Below, piece by piece: positions 18,167-24,206 of a DNA stretch of 25,740 bases (positions are counted from its first letter, which is position 1; every line of letters begins with the position of its first letter). Source of the DNA: a virus; IMG/VR virus record IMGVR_UViG_3300023184_000470, positions 1-25,740 of that record; one strand, given 5' to 3'. Under the pieces are notes generated by a model, which saw nothing but the letters and a program-made list of their open reading frames with translations, did no database searches and was not told the origin of the DNA. Position numbers and translations under genes: made by a program.

Positions 18167-18486
18167 TTAGATTTGGCTATTTTATATAATATTAAGTACC
18201 CAATTAGGTCATCAATATCATTGTCTCCAGCAAATCCTTGATTATTTTTTACCCTATTTAATTTATCATCAATTCTAACTTTGAGTTGCTCTGTGGCATC
18301 TGAGGTTGAAAATATTCTTATTGGATTTAAAGCTGAGTCTCCATATGATATATTCTTTTCAATCAGCATTTGAGCTATATCAATACAGGAATTTAATATC
18401 CTTGTACCTGATGGTGCTGATAATGAATGCATATATAATTCATCATAGGCAAATTGTTTACTGTCTGAGTATACTGGTTTTGGCAT
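18163..18486 (-). CDS. Phage all-alpha protein of DUF1599/DUF6378 type
   Basis: The 107-residue protein contains ISYGDSALNPIRIFSTSDAT and KVRIDDKLNRVKN, then DDIDDLIGYLILYKIA. I know this pattern from small phage proteins related to MazG-like all-alpha pyrophosphohydrolases, one group of which is named nucleotide-modification-associated. The conserved Asp residues could bind Mg2+. The family assignment is from memory. It lies between the sugar nucleotidyltransferase and terminase, close to a glycosyltransferase, so a part in DNA-base or nucleotide modification is possible. Confidence 0.6.
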   Translation of the reverse strand: MPKPVYSDSKQFAYDELYMHSLSAPSGTRILNSCIDIAQMLIEKNISYGDSALNPIRIFSTSDATEQLKVRIDDKLNRVKNNQGFAGDNDIDDLIGYLILYKIAKSN

Positions 18487-19151
18487 TATTCCATCTCCCT
18501 ATATAATTGTTTTAATCCTTTTAAAGTTCCAATATCCATATATTTTCCGCCAGGCTTAATAGACGAAATATTAAATCCACTATTAATCCATTCCTGAATT
18601 TGTTTTCCTGGATGATCTAATTTTGGATCTATATATTTTATCATATTATTTTGGAATAGCATAGTCCCCCACATATATTTAAAATTACAATCTGGCACCT
18701 TATCTCTAGACTCTATTACATTTCCATTTTCCATAATTAATATTTGACCCACCCTACCTTTTAATTCACCTGAGCATTCCCATGCACCTAAAATTAAATC
18801 AGCGTCTGTATTTATAAATAATTCTTTATATATATTATGTGGTCCATTTAAAATATATGTATCTGGCATTCCAATAACCACTGTGTCTTCATAATCTCCA
18901 ACCATAAAATTAATAGCGTCTGACATTGTTGATGGCTCACGAACAATAAGTTTTATATTCATGTCCATGTTTTGGATAATTGGTATCCACTCTGGCCTTG
19001 TGGCAACTCTTACTTCATCACAAACTTCTAGCATTTGTTCTACATGCCACTGAAGTAAACATCTTTCATCTGAAATAGGTAAACAAAACTTTGGTATGCC
19101 CCCAACCCTTGAAGCTCTACCAGAAGCAGGCAATACTCCTATCGTAGCCAT
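18486..19151 (-). CDS. Sugar-1-phosphate nucleotidyltransferase
   Basis: The 221-residue product has the RmlA/GlmU-type fold. The nucleotide-binding loop is GVLPASGRASRVGGIPK (5-21, ending in the key Lys21), and the metal-binding Asp97 lies in VVIGMPDTY. The C-terminal part holds GGKYMDIGTLKGL, like the end of these enzymes. It should make an NDP-sugar from NTP and a sugar phosphate. At 221 residues it is shorter than RmlA and lacks the long C-terminal domain. It overlaps the glycosyltransferase by 13 bases, so it probably supplies that enzyme's donor. Confidence 0.8.
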   Translation of the reverse strand: MATIGVLPASGRASRVGGIPKFCLPISDERCLLQWHVEQMLEVCDEVRVATRPEWIPIIQNMDMNIKLIVREPSTMSDAINFMVGDYEDTVVIGMPDTYILNGPHNIYKELFINTDADLILGAWECSGELKGRVGQILIMENGNVIESRDKVPDCNFKYMWGTMLFQNNMIKYIDPKLDHPGKQIQEWINSGFNISSIKPGGKYMDIGTLKGLKQLYREME

Positions 19152-19780
19152 TCCTGATCCCTTCTTCTAGTTAATGACCAAGGCTTTGATATTTCAAAAT
19201 TTTTATTCATTTTATATTTATAATATTCTTGATTTTTTAAAAAAGTTTCATGATTTCTATTTTTTAAATTATCATCACTATTAATTGTTTGACTTCCAAT
19301 TTCTGGTGCAGTTTTAATAGATGTTGAAACTATAGTATTTTCTGGACAAAATCTTGCAACTCTTTCGTGAAAATCATTATCTTCAAAATATATAGGATAA
19401 AAATACTCATCAAACAATCCAACCTTTTCAATTATATTTTCTCCAACAGAAAAACATCCATAAGAATCATTTGTAAGTATTAATTTATCTGATCCGCTAA
19501 TAGAATCTATTTCTTGCAATGCTGTCTCACCCCAGACAGTATCGGCTGATGCAAAAAGCCAATATTTTAAATGAGGATATAATTTTATTCCCAAATTCCA
19601 TGAGGCGGACATTCCAAGATTTGTCGGCAAATTTAGTACTCTAATGTCTCTATTTGTTTTATATGTTCCACCATTATCAATAATTAAAATATTATCAACT
19701 GCATAATTAATAGAATCTAGCATTTTTTCTAATAAATCATATCTATTTAATACTGGTACTATTATTACTGGAATACTCAT
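19139..19780 (-). CDS. Family 2 glycosyltransferase
   Basis: The 213-residue GT-A enzyme begins VIIVPVLNRYDLLEKMLDSI and ILIIDNGG, followed by NLPTNLGMSASWNLGI, all typical of GT2 (rhamnosyltransferase-like). The metal-binding motif is the reduced ASAD (Asp80). The catalytic acidic pair is Glu133-Asp134 in YFEDNDFHERV. No membrane segment is visible, so it acts in the cytoplasm and could glycosylate DNA or virion proteins. The ATG overlaps the upstream helix-turn-helix gene as ATGA. The acceptor is unknown. Confidence 0.8.
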   Translation of the reverse strand: MSIPVIIVPVLNRYDLLEKMLDSINYAVDNILIIDNGGTYKTNRDIRVLNLPTNLGMSASWNLGIKLYPHLKYWLFASADTVWGETALQEIDSISGSDKLILTNDSYGCFSVGENIIEKVGLFDEYFYPIYFEDNDFHERVARFCPENTIVSTSIKTAPEIGSQTINSDDNLKNRNHETFLKNQEYYKYKMNKNFEISKPWSLTRRRDQEWLR

Positions 19781-19923
19781 CTTTTTTTAATTAATCCAAA
19801 CTGGTCCAAGTACCTTTGTATAGTCATTGGGGATACACCACATTCAATAGCAATTTCTGTGACTGTTTTCTTTTGCACAACATATCTTCTATATAGCCAT
19901 GGGTGGCTTTGATATAGTTTCAT
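19777..19923 (-). CDS. 48-residue helix-turn-helix microprotein
   Basis: The sequence YVVQKKTVTEIAIECGVSPM with TIQRYLDQFGLIKK following is a textbook helix-turn-helix of the kind found at the ends of homing endonucleases and transposases. It makes up almost the whole protein, with the recognition helix at about residues 30-38. ATGA overlaps join it to both neighbours. It could be a small DNA-binding regulator, or a remnant of a larger endonuclease. Confidence 0.7.
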   Translation of the reverse strand: MKLYQSHPWLYRRYVVQKKTVTEIAIECGVSPMTIQRYLDQFGLIKKR

Positions 19924-20078
19924 ATTGACATCCACCCTATGTATCCAGCATCGGGATTATCTTTGTGCCACTGTTTCATCATTTTATTTTGTTTTTTCCA
20001 ATCAGTAGTATGAGTTTCTAGTCCACATTTAGGACATGGACCAGGACCTAAATCTTTATATACATGTTCACAATTCAT
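19920..20078 (-). CDS. 52-residue zinc-ribbon microprotein
   Basis: An N-terminal Cys3/His5 pair and the knuckle CPKCG (about residues 15-18) give a possible C/H-CxxC zinc site, followed by a Lys/Trp-rich helix (DWKKQNKMMKQWHKDNPDAG). The ATG overlaps the stop of the RuvC-like gene as ATGA. It may act with the adjacent helix-turn-helix protein as two halves of an endonuclease-like DNA-binding unit; this is inference. Confidence 0.65.
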   Translation of the reverse strand: MNCEHVYKDLGPGPCPKCGLETHTTDWKKQNKMMKQWHKDNPDAGYIGWMSI

Positions 20079-20641
20079 CTTTTAGTTAACACCTCATTAG
20101 AATAATGGGCTATGCCAAATGCGTCTGCCACATCAAAATCTGTTAAAAATAATTTATATTTATTATTAAAATAATCTACAGTTCTTTGTTTACGCATATT
20201 TCGTAATTGGTTTTTATACCAAGAATCGGCATAGCCTGGATTCTTTAATCTTATTGCAGCTTTTTCTTCTTTGGTTGGGTTCTTATTTCCAATATATGCT
20301 TGCCAAGAACTCGGAGATATAGTAATAACACTAGCGCCAGTAGACATAAGCTCGGCAATGACGACTCCATAAACATAAGATAATTTTATCACAGCATCTG
20401 CGGATCTGACAAGTATGGCCCCTTCAACAACAATATAATCTGATTTTAATTGATCTAGCATGGCATGCATTTTATTTTTAGCATCATATATTTTTTCAAA
20501 TATATCTGATCCAACAAATTCTATTTTGCCCCACTTAATAGGATTATCATTCTCCATTAAACAGAAAGCAACTGAGTTTGTTGAGGCATCTATGCCTAAA
20601 ACTCTATATGCCTTAGTTTTAACTAAATCAGCTAATTTCAC
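20075..20641 (-). CDS. RuvC-like Holliday junction resolvase
   Basis: The 188-residue RNase H-fold protein has the RuvC acidic set: Asp18 in VLGIDASTNSVAFCL, Glu73 in YIVVEGA, and Asp170/Asp173 in FDVADAFGIAHY. It should cut four-way DNA junctions or branched packaging substrates. It lies downstream of RecA and the Cas4-like nuclease, in line with a recombination group. It starts with GTG and overlaps the upstream zinc-finger gene by 14 bases. A basic insertion at about 140-155 (WYKNQLRNMRKQR) is typical of DNA contact. Confidence 0.85.
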   Translation of the reverse strand: MKLADLVKTKAYRVLGIDASTNSVAFCLMENDNPIKWGKIEFVGSDIFEKIYDAKNKMHAMLDQLKSDYIVVEGAILVRSADAVIKLSYVYGVVIAELMSTGASVITISPSSWQAYIGNKNPTKEEKAAIRLKNPGYADSWYKNQLRNMRKQRTVDYFNNKYKLFLTDFDVADAFGIAHYSNEVLTKR

Positions 20642-20906
20642 TAATTATTTTCCATATCGTAGTTTTGCTTTCTTCATTAATTCTTTTTTCACAACCAGCG
20701 CAAACGTCTGTTTGATTATACCTACTCAACTGTGTTTTACATTTTTTACAAACTCTGGGTGCCCCATTCCTAATTGCTTTTTTCTCATAATATTTTTCCA
20801 TAATTCTACGATTAGTAGATACTCTGCAGCATTCATCTGAGCAGTATTTTTGATTATGAGTTTTTGGATTAAATTCTTTCGTACACTCATTGTTTGCACA
20901 TTTCAT
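20628..20906 (-). CDS. 92-residue double zinc-finger protein
   Basis: Two Cys clusters are visible: CANNECTKEF with CSDECC (residues 3-27), like the McrA/HNH-associated finger that contains KYCSDEC, and CKKC with CAGC (about 53-73). The linker is basic (RRIMEKYYEKKAIRNG). This suggests a DNA-binding accessory protein or a nuclease partner that has lost its HNH motif. It overlaps the Cas4-like gene by four bases. Confidence 0.65.
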   Translation of the reverse strand: MKCANNECTKEFNPKTHNQKYCSDECCRVSTNRRIMEKYYEKKAIRNGAPRVCKKCKTQLSRYNQTDVCAGCEKRINEESKTTIWKIISEIS

Positions 20907-21679
20907 ATTGATGGAACCTCAAATGCTTCTATTTGTACTGTGCCAGTTGGCATTTCCCAACAATCTTTTTTAATTGGACAATATTTACAGGCAGAGGTAG
21001 ATTTTGTAAATACCCTCATTGGTAAATCTCCGTCTTTAAAGTTATCCCAAACTTCACATAACCAAGTAAATGTGTCTTCAATTATCTTTTTATTTTTATC
21101 ATTCATTTGAATAGGTATTAAAAGCACCTCTTGTGTGTTTTTATTTTCATATAAAAAGAAACCTTCTTTTGCATTTGTCAGCTTCATATATGTTAAAAGC
21201 TGAAGCATATGATTTACTGAGGGTTTCATTTCTGCCTGTCTACCATCCCAGACTTCTTGCTTTGCGGTTTTTATTTCTCCTATTACTTCTTCACCCTTCC
21301 AGTCAAGGACTAAGTCTATAAATCCTCTAATTGGCGGATATTCATTTTTAATTTCTCTTTCTATTTCTTTTAAAACGCCAGTTGATTTAATTAGTTTTTG
21401 TAATCTTTCATGAGCCTGAGTTCCTTGAGCCATATTAGCTACTGCAATAGAATCGTTCTCGTCAATAAATCCAACTCCACTGAATGCTAAGTACCAATAT
21501 CTAGGACATTTGCCATGCCCATACCCAATTGTACTTGGACTAAAAGAAGTTTTGGTCATTGTTTGATCCCCACGCTTTGTTGCAAGATATGCGTTATCTA
21601 ACATTTTTGCAAACTCTGATGGATCAAATATTCCTGTTATTTTTTTAAATTTTAAATTGCTTACTATTTCTCTACCCAT
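20903..21679 (-). CDS. Cas4/RecB-family Fe-S exonuclease
   Basis: The 258-residue protein is a PD-(D/E)XK nuclease. The motifs are GTQAHERL (His90), RGFIDLVLD (Asp122), GEIKTAK (Glu135-x-Lys137) and HMLQLLTYM (Gln160). Cys58 and the C-terminal Cys231, Cys234 and Cys240 can bind a [4Fe-4S] cluster as in Cas4 and AddB. It should process double-stranded DNA ends from 5' or 3', making ssDNA for recombination. No CRISPR array or cas1 is near, so it is a phage recombination enzyme rather than an adaptation factor. It joins its neighbours with 1-4 base overlaps. Confidence 0.85.
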   Translation of the reverse strand: MGREIVSNLKFKKITGIFDPSEFAKMLDNAYLATKRGDQTMTKTSFSPSTIGYGHGKCPRYWYLAFSGVGFIDENDSIAVANMAQGTQAHERLQKLIKSTGVLKEIEREIKNEYPPIRGFIDLVLDWKGEEVIGEIKTAKQEVWDGRQAEMKPSVNHMLQLLTYMKLTNAKEGFFLYENKNTQEVLLIPIQMNDKNKKIIEDTFTWLCEVWDNFKDGDLPMRVFTKSTSACKYCPIKKDCWEMPTGTVQIEAFEVPSI

Positions 21680-22026
21680 TATGAATTATATCGGACTACG
21701 TATTTAAGACTATCTACTAGTCGGTCCAACGCCTCCTTGACTGAATAATAAATATTCTTTTTATTATTATTTACTGTTCCAGCTTTATCTTTAAGAATTG
21801 TAGAGTATACAGAAGCCAACATAGCAAACTTAGTAGACATTGCCTGTAGTTCTATAATAAGATTAGGGGCTTTTGCAGCAGGAATATCTGGATTCATTAA
21901 TAATTTAACAACTATTCCAAGGGTCCTGTCTAGGTGCTCATCTTTCATAAACTCATGCAAATCGTTAAATTCTGTAATTGTGCTAATTAACTCTAGACTA
22001 CTTTTGTCGTTTGGCATTGTACTCAT
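21679..22026 (-). CDS. 115-residue uncharacterised helical phage protein
   Basis: The protein is helical and polar with Leu-rich segments (TLGIVVKLLMNPDIPAAKAP, FAMLASVYSTILKDKAG) and a basic C-terminal part (SLKYVVRYNS). Its stop shares one base with the start of the Cas4-like gene, so it may be a partner of that nuclease. No metal site or membrane segment is seen, and no ribosome binding site is clear. No family recognised. Confidence 0.65.
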   Translation of the reverse strand: MSTMPNDKSSLELISTITEFNDLHEFMKDEHLDRTLGIVVKLLMNPDIPAAKAPNLIIELQAMSTKFAMLASVYSTILKDKAGTVNNNKKNIYYSVKEALDRLVDSLKYVVRYNS

Positions 22027-22028
22027 AA

Positions 22029-22160
22029 TTATTTTTTAACCTTCTTCTTAGGCTTATACTCTCCTAAATCTGCTTTAACAGTTCCATCTTTACGAAGTCT
22101 TATAATCCTTCCATTTTTTATAACTGTTTTATTAAATGGTATTTTATTATTTGATCCCAT
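22029..22160 (-). CDS. 43-residue very basic microprotein
   Basis: The product starts MGSNNKIPFNKTVIKNGRII and ends PKKKVKK, with net positive charge throughout, consistent with nucleic-acid binding. GGGAG lies about nine bases before the ATG. It overlaps the upstream gene by 14 bases, and the next gene starts soon after it. Function unknown. Confidence 0.6.
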   Translation of the reverse strand: MGSNNKIPFNKTVIKNGRIIRLRKDGTVKADLGEYKPKKKVKK

Positions 22161-22461
22161 TATTATTCTCCCAACATTCTACTAATTGTTCTAGCAATGA
22201 CCATTCGATTACTGCAAGCCTAGTCTTTTGATTATCTTTTCCTAAAATTATTTTAAGTACTGGGTATTTATCTCTACTTACTTTAAAGGTGTCTGTACAA
22301 ATTTTTGCCCAAATACTTTTTGATATAGAAATTGATTTCTCATATTCTTTATAATCAACAACAAAGTTATGCCATTGAGAGTCGCCTTTTTGATAATTTC
22401 CTCTACCACTATTCTTTTGTGGTTTTGCTTTATCACGTTTAACTTCAGATCTTTCTGACAT
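22147..22461 (-). CDS. 104-residue basic phage protein of the recombination group
   Basis: The N-terminal part is basic and disordered (MSERSEVKRDKAKPQKNSGR). The rest is a compact alpha/beta fold (HNFVVDYKEYEKSISISKSI, YPVLKIILGKDNQKTRLAVI). I recall related sequences near RecA or nucleases in actinophages but cannot name a function. It shares one base with the stop of the upstream zinc-ribbon gene. Confidence 0.6.
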   Translation of the reverse strand: MSERSEVKRDKAKPQKNSGRGNYQKGDSQWHNFVVDYKEYEKSISISKSIWAKICTDTFKVSRDKYPVLKIILGKDNQKTRLAVIEWSLLEQLVECWENNNGIK

Positions 22462-22649
22462 TAGCTAACCTTAAATGATGTCTCATGACCCTTGGAACAT
22501 TTCCAAGACATAGTAAATGAGGCTGCATCCCAATAATAAGAATTAACATCTTCATCACATTTAGAGCATGGTTTTATTCCGTCTATTTTTTGTAATTCTG
22601 CTTTATAGACTTGCTCTGGTTTATTAAGAAATTCATTAATATTTGGCAT
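22461..22649 (-). CDS. 62-residue zinc-ribbon protein after RecA
   Basis: A basic N-terminal helix (NKPEQVYKAELQKI) is followed by CSKC (about residues 28-31) and a second site with Cys50 and His54 (WKCSKGHE), which gives a CxxC...CxxxH zinc ribbon. It overlaps the recA stop by 14 bases, so the two are translated together. A RecA accessory role is possible but not shown. Confidence 0.65.
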   Translation of the reverse strand: MPNINEFLNKPEQVYKAELQKIDGIKPCSKCDEDVNSYYWDAASFTMSWKCSKGHETSFKVS

Positions 22650-23640
22650 TTATTTCTCCAACTAAGTTGTCTACAACATCTGGATTTTCTTTTAAATATG
22701 CGACAGCCTTTGCACGTCCTTGAAAACGTTCTCCATTTACCGTATACCATGCACCACCCTTTTCTACAATTCCACACATTTCTGCAACATCTAGAGTTTC
22801 ACCAACACGATCTACTCCCAAGGCATCGCCTTGATAATAAAAGTCATATTGACCTGAAAGATTAGGCGGACCAAGTTTATTATAATCAATAATCCAGTTT
22901 ACTGGTCTACCAACTCTTTGCTCAATAATTTTATCTCCCACTTTAACTCCAGCTTTAATGGCATTAGCCTCGGCTTCTGAAGACCAAAGTTTAATGACTG
23001 TTGATGAGAAAAACTTTACGGCCATTCCTCCTGTAGGAATATGAGAAGCATGCATACTACCAAACTGGTTTCTTTGTTGAGATATAAGCACAAGTAGTGT
23101 GTTTTTATTTGCGTAGTTAAGCATTTTAACAGCATGTGTCATATCTTTTGCTTCTGCACCAATTTGTTTTGTATCTTGTAAATCTTTCATTTCATTTCCA
23201 TCTTTTTCAAAATAAATAGCAGGTAATAATGCTGAGATAGAGTCTACAACAATCATGTCCACATCTGCTTCCATTAATTTTGCTGCAACATCTACCATAT
23301 CATTTACAGTTTTTGCTGGAGAATAAATTAATTTAGAAGAATCTACTCCTAATTTTTCTGCCCATTCTGGAGAGTATGAATGCTCTGCATCAATCCAAGC
23401 ACATGTTTTTCCTTCTTGTTGTGCTAAAGCTATCATTTGTAAACAGAATGAAGACTTTCCAGCTGATTTATTTCCCCAAACTAGGACTTGTCTGCCGTAA
23501 CCTAAACCACCCTGTAAAGCTAAATTTAAACCAATGCTTGGAGTTTTTTGTTTATGTATTTGTACATCTACTGCCGACTGAACTCTTTGTCTTGTCTTTG
23601 GATCTAATTTTGATAATACGTCATCTATTAAAATTGTCAT
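22636..23640 (-). CDS. recA: RecA/UvsX-type recombinase
   Basis: The 334-residue protein has the full RecA core. Walker A is GNKSAGKS (56-63), the catalytic Glu86 lies in WIDAEHSYS, Walker B is MIVVDSISALLP (Asp133), and the L2 loop starts ISQQRNQFGSMH (about 187-198). It forms filaments on single-stranded DNA and catalyses strand exchange for repair, replication restart and recombination. The C-terminal part (about 265-334) is shorter than in bacterial RecA and keeps the GETLDVAEMCGIVEKGG turn. GGAGAAAG precedes the ATG. Confidence 0.93.
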   Translation of the reverse strand: MTILIDDVLSKLDPKTRQRVQSAVDVQIHKQKTPSIGLNLALQGGLGYGRQVLVWGNKSAGKSSFCLQMIALAQQEGKTCAWIDAEHSYSPEWAEKLGVDSSKLIYSPAKTVNDMVDVAAKLMEADVDMIVVDSISALLPAIYFEKDGNEMKDLQDTKQIGAEAKDMTHAVKMLNYANKNTLLVLISQQRNQFGSMHASHIPTGGMAVKFFSSTVIKLWSSEAEANAIKAGVKVGDKIIEQRVGRPVNWIIDYNKLGPPNLSGQYDFYYQGDALGVDRVGETLDVAEMCGIVEKGGAWYTVNGERFQGRAKAVAYLKENPDVVDNLVGEINAKY

Positions 23641-23668
23641 TTTACTCTTTCTTTCTCCAAGTATAGCA

Positions 23669-24016
23669 TTAAAATAAGTTTCCGTGAAGTCTTGGCCTAT
23701 CTTTATTTTTATTAATTTTAGCCTCTAGGACCTCATCAAGGCTATGTAGTATTTGTTCTTCATTACGCATTGCGGCATAAACATCTAGTAATCTAATAAT
23801 TACATCTGCCATTTCTTCTACAATTTTTTCTGACCCATGGCTTTTTCTTATAGCCTCTAAAACCTCTGTTACTTCTGAGTGAACTAGGGCCAGCTTATTT
23901 CCTACTTTATCATTTGTATATTCGCCATCCCAAAATCCCTTTTCTTTTGCAGATTCGTGTAGAACTGCAGATAAGGCATCTAGACCATACTCTGTCATAA
24001 TATCAAACGTTTTCAT
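23669..24016 (-). CDS. mazG: MazG-like nucleoside triphosphate pyrophosphohydrolase
   Basis: The 115-residue all-alpha protein has the MazG metal motif: Glu48 and Glu51 in HSEVTEVLEAIR, then Glu68 and Asp71 in EEMADVIIRLLDVYA. It should cleave NTPs or dNTPs to monophosphates and could remove damaged nucleotides or lower the alarmone ppGpp during infection, as proposed for aquatic phages. GGGAG lies seven bases before the ATG. It overlaps the upstream 67-residue gene by 14 bases. Confidence 0.85.
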   Translation of the reverse strand: MKTFDIMTEYGLDALSAVLHESAKEKGFWDGEYTNDKVGNKLALVHSEVTEVLEAIRKSHGSEKIVEEMADVIIRLLDVYAAMRNEEQILHSLDEVLEAKINKNKDRPRLHGNLF

Positions 24017-24206
24017 TTGTCTCCCTTAAGCTAAACGTAAACGATGGGCCCTCTTCATCATAATCAATAACTAATTCTTTATTAGATGAATTAACATCTA
24101 AAAATCTTAAAGTTGGAACAGTTAATCTTTTATGCTCTTCTAAAATTGCAACCAATACCTGATTCATATTAATTGATGCTACTAGGTCTTCTATATTATC
24201 TGTCAC
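24003..24206 (-). CDS. 67-residue small phage protein, GTG start
   Basis: The protein begins (V/M)TDNIEDLVASINMNQVLV and ends in an acidic beta-type part (ELVIDYDEEGPSFTFSLRE). The GTG overlaps the polymerase stop (GTGA), and AAGGAG lies six bases upstream, so the start is secure and translation is coupled to the polymerase. No family recognised. Confidence 0.65.
   Translation of the reverse strand: MTDNIEDLVASINMNQVLVAILEEHKRLTVPTLRFLDVNSSNKELVIDYDEEGPSFTFSLRETNENV

Noticed and set aside
20903-21679. CRISPR-Cas locus suggested by the Cas4-like gene
   Set aside because: No direct-repeat array and no cas1, cas2 or effector gene in the window.
22583-22777. 64-residue minus-strand ORF across the recA 3' end
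   Set aside because: Shadow frame of recA and of the zinc-ribbon gene that follows it, both of which are better supported.
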